Shown piece after piece: positions 33,259-43,346 of a stretch of 64,000 bases of DNA. How positions within the stretch are numbered: position 1 is the stretch's first letter; each line of letters opens with the position of its first letter. The DNA lies in NCBI GenBank assembly GCA_963835525.1, contig CAWIFM010000003.1:744001-808000 (forward strand). Direction: 5' to 3'. The stretch is from DASSUW01 sp963835525 (GTDB lineage Bacteria; Actinomycetota; Thermoleophilia; Solirubrobacterales; Solirubrobacteraceae). The notes under the pieces were generated by a model. The model was not told where the DNA came from, did no database searches, and saw nothing but the letters and a program-made list of their open reading frames with translations. Position numbers and translations under genes: made by a program.

Positions 33259-34339
33259 GCGACCGCACGGCCTCTGCGAGCCGCGACACGCCTTCGTCGA
33301 TCTGCTCCGGCGTCACGCCCGAGTAGGCGAGCCGAAGCGTGTTCTCGCCGCCCTCGAGCAGGAAGTCGGTGCCCTTGACGAAGATCACGCCGCGCTCGGA
33401 CGCCGCCTTCTCGAGCTCCGCGACGCTGACCTCGTCCGGCAGCACGACCCACATGAAGTAGCCGCCCTGGGGCGGGCTGAACTGCGCCTCCGGCAGGTCG
33501 CGCCGGAGCGCGGTGACGAGCGTGTCGCGCCGCTCGCGCAGCGCGTTCTTGACCGTCGCGACCGCGCTGTCCATGCGGCCGGAGCGCACGAACTGGTTGA
33601 CGATCGACTGCGACACCATGCTCGGCGAGATGTAGGTGTTGGTGGCGATGCCCTGGATCTGCTTGATCACGGCCTGCGGGCCGACCAGGTAGCCGACGCG
33701 GATGCCCGGGCAGACGGTCTTCGAGAACGAGGAGGCGTAGACGACCTGGCCGGAGTCGTCCTGCGAGAGCATCGTCGGCAGGCCCTCGCCCTCGAAGCGG
33801 ATCGAGATGTAGGGGTCGTCCTCGAACAGCGTGAAGTCGAACTCGCGCGCGAGCTCGAGCAGCTTCGCCCGCTTGGCCGCGCTGAGTGTGTAGCCGGCGG
33901 GGTTCTGGAAGTTGGGGATCACGTGGGCGAGCGTGGGGCGGACGTTCTCCTCCCGCAGCAGCCGCTCCAGCTCCACGACGTCGATGCCGTCGGTCTCGAG
34001 CTCGACCATCCGGATGTCCCCGCCGCGGTTGCGCAGGTTGAGCAGCGTGCGGTCGTAGGTCGGCGACTCGACCACGACGGCATCGCCGGGGTTCACCAGC
34101 AGCTCGAACAGGAACGCGTCGGCCTGCATCGAGCCGTTGGTGACCAGCACCTGGTCGACCTCCACCTCGTGCACCTCGGCGATGTACTCGCGCAGCGGCA
34201 CGTAGCCGACCGAGGTCCCGTACGCCGTGGTGCCGGCCGGATCGTTCTCGAAGGCGAGCTGCGCGGCCTCGCGCAGGCCGTCCACGTCGACGATGTCGAG
34301 CGACGGCGCCCCGCGGGCGAAGGAGATCGTGTCGGCCAT
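33242..34339 (-). CDS. Class I/II PLP aminotransferase, kynurenine/2-aminoadipate type
   Basis: 365 residues of the LysN/KAT II group: FARGAPSLDIV, Y and N of TNGSMQADAF, PNFQNPAGYTLS, EDDPYISIRF, PLP Lys in SSFSKTVCPGIRVGY (about residue 204), and PQGGYFMWV. Family members transaminate 2-aminoadipate, kynurenine or branched-chain amino acids. First gene in the kynurenine operon, so it may make kynurenic acid or handle tryptophan. No tryptophan 2,3-dioxygenase is in the window. Confidence 0.85.
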   Translation of the reverse strand: MADTISFARGAPSLDIVDVDGLREAAQLAFENDPAGTTAYGTSVGYVPLREYIAEVHEVEVDQVLVTNGSMQADAFLFELLVNPGDAVVVESPTYDRTLLNLRNRGGDIRMVELETDGIDVVELERLLREENVRPTLAHVIPNFQNPAGYTLSAAKRAKLLELAREFDFTLFEDDPYISIRFEGEGLPTMLSQDDSGQVVYASSFSKTVCPGIRVGYLVGPQAVIKQIQGIATNTYISPSMVSQSIVNQFVRSGRMDSAVATVKNALRERRDTLVTALRRDLPEAQFSPPQGGYFMWVVLPDEVSVAELEKAASERGVIFVKGTDFLLEGGENTLRLAYSGVTPEQIDEGVSRLAEAVRSLGVTA

Positions 34340-34358
34340 GGCCCGCAGGATACGCGGG

Positions 34359-36344
34359 TCAGCCGACCGCGCACATCGTCGAAGCGACCGTCTCGATCGC
34401 CTCGACCGGCGCGATCAGCTGCACGGCCTCCGCTTCCGGCACCGCTCGGCCCGCCGAGGTGTCGAGATCCCTCAGCGCGTCCCGGCCGGCCTCCCTGAGG
34501 AACTGCGGCGCGGCCTCGACGACATCCTCGAGCGCGCGCGGCGGCTCGGCGCCGGCCTCGACCACTTCGCCCTGGTCGCGGAAGCGCCCGTAGGCGAGGC
34601 AGAACTCGTTCGCCTCGTCCACCGGGACGTCGAAGCCGCCGACCAGGCCGCACTCCTCCTCGGCGTACTCGCCGAGGCTCACGCCGTCCTCGTCGGGCTC
34701 CATGGCGGACCGGATCTCAAACACGGCGGCCTCCCGGTCGGTGGCGCCCCGCACGATCTGGTCGACGTCGGCGCGGATCTCCTCCGGCGCGCCGTCGGCG
34801 AGCGCGTTGAGAGCGCCCTCGAGCGCGTCGCCCCCGACAACTCCGGTCGCGGCCTCATTGAGCGCGACGATCTCGTGGCACGTGGCAGGGGGCTCGCGCA
34901 GCCGCTCCGGCTCGGGCGGGTCGGAGGCGAGGATGGCCGCCGGATCGGCGATGCGGCGGACGCGCTCGGCCTCGCCCACATAGAGGTCGCCGTCGGGGCC
35001 GACGGCGAGCCGCTCGACCAGGCCGAGGCGGGCGAGGGGGGCGCGGCCGTCGCCGTCGCCGAACCCCTTCGGGCCCGTGCCCGCCACGACCCGCATCTCG
35101 CCGTCCGGCGTCAGTCCCACGATCATGGCGGCGTTCGCGAGCGCCATGTAGACATTGCCCTTGCGGTCGACGGCGAGCGCCTTGACGGCGGTGCAGCGGC
35201 GCGGGTCGAGCTCGAGCGGGTCGTCGAGGCCGTCGCCGACGCAGCCGCGTTCGGCCTCGGTGCCCACCAGCGTGCGGACGCCGCCGTCGGGGTCGACGCG
35301 GTGCACGCGGCCGTTGCCGGTGTCGGCGACGTAGACGGCGCCGCGGGCGTCGGCGGCGATGTCGCGCGCAGCGCCGAACCGGGGCGCCAGCGTGGTGAGC
35401 TCGCCCGCCCGCCAGCGGGCGACGGAGTCGCCCTGCAGGATGTAGACGCTGCCGTCGGGACCGGCCGCGATCGGGCCGGCGAGGAAGTCCTCGACCTCCT
35501 CGGCGCCGTCCGGGATGGCCGGCTCCCTGCGCTCGCGCGGCCGGGCCACGAGCGTCCGGTGCTCGCCGTCGGGCGTGACCGAGACCAGCCGGCCGATGCC
35601 GCCGAGCGAGACGTAGGCCGTGTCGCCGGCGAACGCGAGGCCGGTCGGGTCGAACTCGTCGAAGCGCGGGTCGTCCGCGGTCCACTCGGAGGACCAGACC
35701 CCGGCCGCGTCGTAGTCGCGGTCCGGCGCCGGCTGGGCGTACAGCCGCGGGCCGTAGACGCTGTAGAGCGTGTCGCCGAGGAAGGCCATCGCCCGTGCCG
35801 GGTCGTCGCCGGCGTCGGCGATCCCGCCGTCGCCGGGGCGCCCGTCGTCGGTCGGCCACGCGGCGGCGCCGCCGGTCACGACCGCGAACGCGGCAAGGCC
35901 GGCCGCGAGCTGGAGGGCCGGCGGCCGCAGCGCGATGATCACCCCGGACACCACGGCGGCGGCGCCGATCAGCCCCAGGATCACCCCGGCGCCCGGCACC
36001 ACCGCGACGAACGCCGACGAGGCGTCCACGGAGGCGCGCAGCTCGAGCACCGCCAGCCCCACGAGGACGAGCGCTGCGGTGGCCAGCGCGACGAACGCCC
36101 AGGGCCAGTGCCGCCACAGGGCCAGCACGGCGAGCACGGTGGCGACCGCCAGCACGATCCAGAACAGGCGCGACGCCTCGAAGCCGCCGATCGACTGCTC
36201 GAAGCCGCTCGCCTCGGACTCGCGACGCTCCCAGGGCAGCAGCACGCCGAGCCAGGCCAGGGAGAGACCCGCCGTGATCAGCGCCCGAAAAGCGATCCGT
36301 GCTCTCAAGTGGTCGTCTAACTCTCCTGCGCCTGGAAGCCGCAA
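34359..36344 (-). CDS. Membrane-anchored NHL-repeat beta-propeller protein (661 aa)
   Basis: N-terminal membrane part with four or five helices (about 20-170), then an NHL/SMP-30-like propeller (about 170-460) with blades such as TGLAFAGDTAYVSLG, GPIAAGPDGSVYIL, DIAADARGAVYVADTGNGRVHRVDPDG and RLAVGPDGDLYVGEAERVRRI, and an acidic C-terminal extension (about 480-661) rich in Glu/Asp with several Cys. No named family known to me. TTG 36344 gives the full frame; TTG 36308 after an AGGAGAG is a reasonable alternative. Likely displayed outside the cell. Confidence 0.7.
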   Translation of the reverse strand: MRLPGAGELDDHLRARIAFRALITAGLSLAWLGVLLPWERRESEASGFEQSIGGFEASRLFWIVLAVATVLAVLALWRHWPWAFVALATAALVLVGLAVLELRASVDASSAFVAVVPGAGVILGLIGAAAVVSGVIIALRPPALQLAAGLAAFAVVTGGAAAWPTDDGRPGDGGIADAGDDPARAMAFLGDTLYSVYGPRLYAQPAPDRDYDAAGVWSSEWTADDPRFDEFDPTGLAFAGDTAYVSLGGIGRLVSVTPDGEHRTLVARPRERREPAIPDGAEEVEDFLAGPIAAGPDGSVYILQGDSVARWRAGELTTLAPRFGAARDIAADARGAVYVADTGNGRVHRVDPDGGVRTLVGTEAERGCVGDGLDDPLELDPRRCTAVKALAVDRKGNVYMALANAAMIVGLTPDGEMRVVAGTGPKGFGDGDGRAPLARLGLVERLAVGPDGDLYVGEAERVRRIADPAAILASDPPEPERLREPPATCHEIVALNEAATGVVGGDALEGALNALADGAPEEIRADVDQIVRGATDREAAVFEIRSAMEPDEDGVSLGEYAEEECGLVGGFDVPVDEANEFCLAYGRFRDQGEVVEAGAEPPRALEDVVEAAPQFLREAGRDALRDLDTSAGRAVPEAEAVQLIAPVEAIETVASTMCAVG

Positions 36345-36347
36345 ACC

Positions 36348-36708
36348 TTACGGCTGCGGCGTGATCCGCCGCGCGACGAGGCCGCGCCCGCGGCACCCGG
36401 CGCCGGCGACGCGACACCGCACGCCGCTCGCGCGCCGCCGGTACCCGGGCATCGGCAGGAAGACCGTGTAGTCCTCTCTCTCACGTAGATGGCGTCGGGT
36501 TCGCCTTCGACGTAGACCGCCACCTCCGGAGGCAGGCCGCTCACCTCGCGCAGCCGGACCTCGCGGGCGGACGGGGTCCGTCGAACTGGGCGCCGAGGTA
36601 GCCCTGGCCGTGCAGCACGATCGCAGCCGTGCACGCGCCGCTCTCGACCTCCTCACCGCCACACGCATGCAGGGCGAGGCAGAGGGCCACGAGCACGACG
36701 CGCCGCAT
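36348..36708 (-). pseudogene. Small lipoprotein gene broken by two frameshifts
   Basis: Reading from ATG 36708 gives MRRVVLVALCLALHACGG, a lipoprotein signal, then CTAAIVLHGQGYLGAQFDG. A one-base shift near 36555-36575 continues REVRLREVSGLPPEVAVYV, and a second near 36472-36482, at a CT/GA dinucleotide tract, continues EDYTVFLPMPGYRR. Together the pieces look like one secreted protein (DUF6281-like pattern). After that the frame is Arg/Gly-rich and probably non-native. Either a decayed gene or sequence errors; the tract is slippage-prone. Confidence 0.5.
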
Positions 36709-36715
36709 ACCCGTC

Positions 36716-38311
<1,596 letters not shown>

Positions 38312-38436
38312 GAGGTCCTTCCGTCAGGTCGGGGTGCGTGGACTGAGGGCGCTCACTTCATCGCCGCCAAGGCTAGCGCCGCAGCCGCAGCAAGCACAGG
38401 GGAGGTGGCCGTACTGGAGCCGTCGGGCACCGCGAT

Positions 38437-38450
38437 TAGCGTGCGTCGCG
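38437..38450 (+). promoter_or_regulatory. -10 element and leaderless GTG start of the DUF1707 gene
   Basis: TAGCGT (38437-38442) lies seven bases before GTG 38450, with no ribosome site, predicting a leaderless message. The in-frame GTG 38441 would overlap the -10, so 38450 is preferred. Confidence 0.45.
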
Positions 38451-39019
38451 TGAGCGAGCCGCCGGAGCTGCGGGTCTCCGATGCCGACCGCGAGGCGACG
38501 GTCGCGCGCCTGCGGCTGGCCGGCGGCGAGGGCCGGCTGACGCTCGAGGAGCTCGCCGAGCGCGTCGAGCTCGCCGACGCGGCGCGAACCCGCGGAGACC
38601 TCGACGTCCTGACCGCCGACCTGCCCGCCACGAGCGCTCCCGCGCCGCCGCCGGCGCCGCCCGGCAAGGACCGTCGCTGGGTGGTGGCGATCCTGGGCGG
38701 CGAGACGCGCAAGGGCCGCTGGCGGCCGTCGCGCCGCACCAACGCGATCGCCGTCATGGGCGGGATCGACATCGACCTGCGCGAGGCGGAGCTGGCCGAC
38801 GGCGCCGAGTTCCTCGCCGTCGGGGTGATGGGCGCGGTGAGCATCGTGGTCCCGGACGGCGTGTCGGTGGAGATGAGCGGCTTCGCCCTGATGGGTGGCA
38901 ACTCCGGGCCCGACGACCGCCTCCCGCCGCTGCCAGAGGCTCCGCTCGTCCGCGTCCGCGCGTTCTCGCTGATGGGCGGCGTGGTGGTCGAGCGCAAGCC
39001 GGCGCAGAGGCGCCGCTAG
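38450..39019 (+). CDS. DUF1707 plus LiaF-like cell-wall stress domain protein
   Basis: 189 residues. The N-terminal DUF1707 (about 1-55) reads LRVSDADREATVARLRLAGGEGRLTLEELAERVELA by parts and is a SHOCT-like module common in actinobacteria. A Pro-rich linker follows, then a right-handed beta repeat of LiaF/DUF2154 type (about 80-180) with INAVMGGIDIDLREAEL-like turns: AIAVMGGIDIDL, VGVMGAVSIVVPDG, FALMGGNSG, FSLMGGVVV. Likely part of envelope-stress signalling. Its TAG stop is shared with the pepT stop within CTAG 39016-39019. Confidence 0.8.
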   Translation: MSEPPELRVSDADREATVARLRLAGGEGRLTLEELAERVELADAARTRGDLDVLTADLPATSAPAPPPAPPGKDRRWVVAILGGETRKGRWRPSRRTNAIAVMGGIDIDLREAELADGAEFLAVGVMGAVSIVVPDGVSVEMSGFALMGGNSGPDDRLPPLPEAPLVRVRAFSLMGGVVVERKPAQRRR

Positions 39020-40245
39020 CGCGTCCACGCTTCGGCAAGACGCACGATCGTGGCGGCGGCCGACGCCATGTCCTGCAGCGACGCCCATTCGCGCCGCGAG
39101 TGGTACTCGTGGCCGCCGGTGAAGAGGTTCGGCGTGGGCAGGCCGCGGGCGCTGAGGATCGAGCCGTCGGTGCCGCCGCGGATCGGCACGCGGAGGACGT
39201 CGAGGCCCTCGGCGCGGATCGCTTCGGCCGCTCGTTCTACGACGTCCGGGAAGGCGTCCAGGTGCTCGCGCATGTTCGAGTACTGCCGCTTGACCTCGAC
39301 CTCGCGCGTCGGCCGCCGACCTCCTCGGCCGTGCGGCGCACGAGCGCGACGTGCTGCTCGAGCAGCTGCTCGTCGAAGTCGCGCGCGATCAGCTTGATCA
39401 CGGCGCGCGCCGTCGTCGCGTCGACCTCGTAGGCGTGCAGGAAGCCCTCGCGGTCGCGCGTCGCCTCCGGAGTGAGCTCGGGCGGCAGCGCGGCGAGGAA
39501 GCGCCCCGCCAGCCGTGTGGCGTTGACGAGCTTGCCGGTCGCCCAGCCGGGGTGGACGTCGACGCCGGTGAAGGTGACCGTGATGCCGATCGCGGAGAAG
39601 CTCTCGTCCTGCAGCTCGCCGGGCTGCGAGCCGTCGAGCGTGTAGGCGCACGTCGCGCCGAAGCGCTCGAGGTCGAACCGAGTCGCGCCCAGGCCGATCT
39701 CCTCGTCGGGCGTGAAGCCGACCCGCAGCGTCGGCCGCGGGAGCTCCGGGTGCGCGGCGAGATGGGCGACGGCGGCCATGATCTCGGCCACGCCGGCCTT
39801 GTCGTCGGCGCCGAGCAGGGTGTCGCCGCTGGAGGTCACGATGTCGTGCCCGGTCTTGGCGGCCAGCACCGGCATGGCCGCCGGGTCGAGCACCGTCTTC
39901 CCGCGCGGCAGCTCGATCGACGCCGCCGTCGTAGGCGCGGTGGACGAGCGGCTCGACGCCCGCGCCGGGCACCTCGGGCGTCGTGTCGACGTGCGCGAGC
40001 AGCCCGACCACCGGGCCGTCGCCGGGCAACGTCGCGAACACGAAGCCGCCGCCGTCCATGGCCGCGTCCTCCAGGCCGATCTCCTTCAGCTCGCCGACCA
40101 GCAGCCGGCCGAGGTCGAGCTGCCCGGGCGTGCTCGGCTCGTCGCCGGTGTCGGCCGACGACTGGGTGTCGACGCGCACGTAACGCTGGAACCGGTCCAG
40201 CAGGTCCGGCGCCAGCGCCTCGGCAAGCGGCGACGTATAGCTCAC
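39016..40245 (-). CDS. pepT: Peptidase T (tripeptide aminopeptidase), two frameshifts
   Basis: M20-family zinc exopeptidase removing N-terminal residues from tripeptides. From GTG 40245: LLDRFQRYVRVDTQSS, LLAHVDTTPEV (metal His/Asp). Near 39921 one extra base shifts the frame; reading on gives SIELPRGKTVLDP, then TLLGADDKAGVAE, FTPDEEIGLG and LDGSQPGEL. Near 39308 one base is missing; the original frame then returns with REVEVKRQYSNM, IRGGTDGSILSARGLPTPN and GGHEYHS. All catalytic blocks are present, so the gene is probably intact in the cell and the sequence faulty. GTGA overlap with sucD. Confidence 0.85.
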   Translation of the reverse strand: MSYTSPLAEALAPDLLDRFQRYVRVDTQSSADTGDEPSTPGQLDLGRLLVGELKEIGLEDAAMDGGGFVFATLPGDGPVVGLLAHVDTTPEVPGAGVEPLVHRAYDGGVDRAAAREDGARPGGHAGAGRQDRARHRDLQRRHPARRRRQGRRGRDHGRRRPSRRAPGAPAADAAGRLHARRGDRPGRDSVRPRALRRDVRLHARRLAARRAAGRELLRDRHHGHLHRRRRPPRLGDRQARQRHTAGGALPRRAAARAHSGGDARPRGLPARLRGRRDDGARRDQADRARLRRAAARAARRARAPHGRGGRRPTREVEVKRQYSNMREHLDAFPDVVERAAEAIRAEGLDVLRVPIRGGTDGSILSARGLPTPNLFTGGHEYHSRREWASLQDMASAAATIVRLAEAWTR

Positions 40246-41127
40246 TTGGCCAGCGAGCCCGCGATCTCCGCGGCGATCTCGGCCACCTCGGTCGGCGTGC
40301 GGCCGACGCGCACCCCGCGCGCCTCGAGCGCCTCCTGCTTGGCGACCGCCGTGCCGGCGGTGCCGGAGACGATCGCGCCCGCGTGGCCCATCGTCTTGCC
40401 GGGCGGGGCCGTGAAGCCCGCGATGTAGGCGACGACCGGCTTGGTGACGTTGTCGGCGATGAACTCGGCGGCCTCCTCCTCGGCCGAGCCGCCGATCTCG
40501 CCGGCCATCACGATCAGCTCGGTCTCGTCGTCCTCTTGGAAGAGGGCGATGATGTCGATGAAGCTCGACCCCGGGACGGGGTCGCCGCCGATGCCGACGA
40601 TGCTCGAGTTGCCGAAGCCGCGCTGGGCCAGCTCGTTGCCGATCTGGTAGGTCAGCGTGCCGGACCGCGACACGACGCCGACGTTGCCCTCGCTGAAGAA
40701 GGCGGCCGGGATGATGCCCACGTTGGCCTTGCCGGGCGACAGGATGCCGGGGCAGTTGGGCCCTACCAGCCGCACGTTGTCGTTGCGTGCGAGGTGGTTG
40801 TAGACGCGCAGCTCGTCGTGGGCGGGGATGCCCTCGGTGATGCAGACCACGAGGCCGATCCCGGCGTCCTCGGCCTCGAGGATCGAGTCGGCCGCGAAGC
40901 GCGGGGGCACGAAGATCATCGCGGTGTTGGCGCCGGTCCGGGCGACGGCGTCGTGGAACGTGTTGAAGACCGGGATGCCCTCGACGTCCTGGCCGCCCTT
41001 GCCGGGCGTGACGCCGGAGACGACGTTGGTCCCGTAGCCCTTGTTGTTGAGCGTGTGGAACGTGCCCTCGCGGCCGGTGATGCCGCTCACGCAGAGCTTG
41101 CGTCTCGTTGTCGACGAGGATGCTCAT
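40242..41127 (-). CDS. sucD: Succinyl-CoA ligase alpha subunit, one frameshift near the N-terminus
   Basis: Forms succinyl-CoA with SucC in the citric-acid cycle. ATG 41127 starts MSILVDNET, as in homologues; an extra base at about 41100 breaks the frame, after which KLCVSGITGREGTFH and the rest read cleanly: NCPGILSPGKANVGI, QIGNELAQRGFGNSSIVGIGGDPVPGSSF, and phospho-His in GHAGAIVSGTAG. The open frame alone would begin only at GTG 41090 and lose about 12 residues. Since the gene is central metabolism, a sequencing error is the simplest reading. ATGA overlap with sucC, GTGA with pepT. Confidence 0.9.
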
Positions 41128-42263
41128 CCGGCCAGCTCCACCACGCGGCGGGCGGCGTCGAGCATCGTCGACTCCGTGTGCACGTTGGGAAGGTTGGCCT
41201 CGGCCAGCAGGGCGCGGCCCTCCTTGTCGTTGGTCCCGTCCAGGCGCACGACGAACGGCACGTCCGGCTCGATCTGGGCGAACGCCTCGATCAGGCCCTT
41301 GGCCACCTCGTCGCAGCGCGTGATGCCGCCGAAGATGTTGAAGAGCACGGCGGTGACGTTGTCGTTGGAGAGGATCACCTCGACGGCCTGGGTGATGGCC
41401 TCCGCCTTCGAGCCGCCGCCGGCGTCGAGGAAGTTGGCGGGGCTGCCGCCGGCCTGGGCCACGACGTCGAGCGTCGACATCACGAGCCCGGCGCCGTTGC
41501 CGAGGATGCCGACGTTGCCGTCGAGCTTGACGTAGGTGAGGCCGCGCTCGCGCGCCATCCGCTCCTGCGGGTCCTCGCCCTCGGTGTTGCGCAGGCCGGC
41601 GTTGTCCGCGTGCCGGAACAGCGAGTTGTCGTCGAGCGTGACCTTGGCGTCGAGCGCCATCACCTGGCGGTCGGAGGTCACGATCAGCGGGTTGACCTCG
41701 ACGAGCATCGCCTCCTCGCCCACGAAGGCGTCGTAGAGGCGGTTGAGCAGCGCGCCGACACCTCGCACCACGTCGGCGTCGACGCCGGCCTCGAAGGCGA
41801 GCCGGCGGGCATGGAAGTCCTGGAAGCCGAGCAGCGGGTCCACATGCAGGCGGGCGATCGCGTCCGGATCGCGCTCGGCCACCTCCTCGATGTCCATCCC
41901 GCCCTGCGTGGAGAGCATGACCAGCGGGCGCTTGGCGCTGCGGTCGAAGACGATCGACGCGTAGTACTCGGACGCGATGTCCGACGCCGCCTCCATCCAC
42001 ACCTCGTGCACCGTGTGGCCGCGGATGTCCATGCCGAGGATCGCCTTGGCGTGCTCCTCGGCCTCCTGGCGGTTCTTCGCGACCTTGATGCCGCCGGCCT
42101 TGCCGCGGCCTCCGATCTGCACCTGCGCCTTGACGACGCAGGGATAGCCGATCTCGTCAGCGGCGGCGACCGCCTCCTCGACCGTGGTGGCGGGAGAGCC
42201 GGATGGCACCGGAACCCCGTGGCGGGCGAACAGCTGCTTGCCCTGGTACTCCAGAAGATCCAT
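41124..42263 (-). CDS. sucC: Succinyl-CoA ligase (ADP-forming) beta subunit
   Basis: 379 residues with the ATP-grasp fold: MDLLEYQGKQLFARHGVPVP, VVKAQVQIGGRGKAGGIKVA, LVEVNPLIVT, DAKVTLDDNSLFRH and NIFGGITRCDEVAKGL. ATG 42263 fits all homologues. There is no Shine-Dalgarno; TAGCAT (bottom strand, 42279-42274) 11 bases upstream is a likely -10 and lies at the edge of repeat copy B, so the element may have brought or altered the promoter. First gene of sucC-sucD-pepT. Confidence 0.95.
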   Translation of the reverse strand: MDLLEYQGKQLFARHGVPVPSGSPATTVEEAVAAADEIGYPCVVKAQVQIGGRGKAGGIKVAKNRQEAEEHAKAILGMDIRGHTVHEVWMEAASDIASEYYASIVFDRSAKRPLVMLSTQGGMDIEEVAERDPDAIARLHVDPLLGFQDFHARRLAFEAGVDADVVRGVGALLNRLYDAFVGEEAMLVEVNPLIVTSDRQVMALDAKVTLDDNSLFRHADNAGLRNTEGEDPQERMARERGLTYVKLDGNVGILGNGAGLVMSTLDVVAQAGGSPANFLDAGGGSKAEAITQAVEVILSNDNVTAVLFNIFGGITRCDEVAKGLIEAFAQIEPDVPFVVRLDGTNDKEGRALLAEANLPNVHTESTMLDAARRVVELAG

Positions 42264-42277
42264 GAAGGGCGCCGATG

Positions 42278-42416
42278 CTAGTACACGCCGCCACGAGCTC
42301 CACGCATTCCGGCGGGCCCGGCCCGCGTCTGCCGGCACCCGGCATCCGCACGTGCACCGGCAGCACTGCCCGGGCTCCACCGGGTTATACGCGGAGCCCG
42401 CGGCGCCGTGTACTCG
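42278..42416. repeat. CTAG-bounded palindromic element, copy B
   Basis: About 139 bp. Left end CTAGTACAC, right end GTGTACTCG (one change from CTAG). Bases 42301-42327 match copy A (9591-9617, inverted) for 27 consecutive positions apart from flanking changes, and CTCCACCGG-TTAT near 42374-42386 matches its other arm. The middle is expanded by about 35 bases with its own TGCCGG...CCGGCA hairpin. It fills the gap between sucC and the end of the anti-sigma-like gene. Confidence 0.7.
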
Positions 42417-42419
42417 CGC

Positions 42420-43346
42420 TCAGTGCCGGATCGTCACGCTGATCCCGTAGCCGTCGCCGGCGGTGCCGATGCCGGCGATCACCGAGCAGCCCTCGTCGAT
42501 GCGCGACTGCAGCGGCTCGGCGGACTCGCCGTCGAAGTGCTCGAACGTGACGGTGACCGGATGGTCGGGCGACTCCAGCCGCTCGCGGGCGAGGGCCTCG
42601 GCGCCGGCGTCGTCGAGGCAGCGCTCGGCGGACTCGTGCGCCAGGCCGAGCACGCGCGGGCTGTAGAGGAGGTCGTCGGTCGAGCGCGCGGCGCCCGAGA
42701 TCACGATCACCTCGCGCTTGCCGGTGTCGACCACGCCGTCGATCGAGCGGCCGCCGATGCCGTCGGAATGCGTGATCGTGCCGCACGGACCGTCGCCCAT
42801 CGGCGCGGCGACCCGCGTCCGGTACCCGCGCCACACGGGCATCCGGTCGAGCAGCGTCTGGACGCGCGCGGCGAGCGCGGCCGGCCGCCAGCAGTCGTTC
42901 GTCACCTCGATCGCGTCGATCCTGTCGTGGAGCCGGAGCACCTTCGCGCGCGCGGCGTCGTACTCGGGTCCGAGCGGCCGCAACCCGAGCCGCTCGCACG
43001 TGCCCGGCCGGCCCGGGAGCACCATCACCGCGGGCCCGGCGCAGGCCACCAGCGGCCCGCGCAGCCCGGCCTCGCTGCGGCACGCCTCGACCGGGTCCGG
43101 CGCGTTGACGCTGAGGACCGCGACGTCGGAGTGCTCGAGGTCGGCCTTCGAGTAGCAGCCGATGCCGCTCGTGGCGAGCTCGTCCGGCGGGGCGCTGAAC
43201 ACGCCGGAGGCCGCGGCGACACCGCTGGCGGCGATCGCGAAGCCGAGGCCGCCGATCACGATCCGGCGGCGGATCCGGCCGCGGCGGGCGGCGATCGACC
43301 GCTCGAGCTCGTCGCCGAGCGCCTTGACGAACGGGATCTCGCTCAT
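42420..43346 (-). CDS. Membrane-anchored partner of the ECF sigma factor (308 aa)
   Basis: Begins with a basic cytosolic segment (MSEIPFVKALGDELERSIAARRGRIRRR), one helix (about 30-47), and a long extracytoplasmic domain with several Cys (CYSK, EACRSEA, VACAG, CERLG, DCWRP, GPCGT, ERCLDD, EGCSV), probably paired. The overlap with the sigma gene (ATGA at 43343-43346) suggests an anti-sigma or sensor function, but no zinc-anti-sigma HxxxCxxC motif is present. Domain family not recognised. Confidence 0.65.
   Translation of the reverse strand: MSEIPFVKALGDELERSIAARRGRIRRRIVIGGLGFAIAASGVAAASGVFSAPPDELATSGIGCYSKADLEHSDVAVLSVNAPDPVEACRSEAGLRGPLVACAGPAVMVLPGRPGTCERLGLRPLGPEYDAARAKVLRLHDRIDAIEVTNDCWRPAALAARVQTLLDRMPVWRGYRTRVAAPMGDGPCGTITHSDGIGGRSIDGVVDTGKREVIVISGAARSTDDLLYSPRVLGLAHESAERCLDDAGAEALARERLESPDHPVTVTFEHFDGESAEPLQSRIDEGCSVIAGIGTAGDGYGISVTIRH

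Noticed and set aside
39016..42000. 994-residue open frame on the minus strand across pepT, sucD and part of sucC
   Set aside because: Most of it is Arg/Gly-rich out-of-frame reading of sucC and sucD; only its first and last stretches match PepT, and the SucD start appears as a fragment. High GC keeps stop codons rare in wrong frames.
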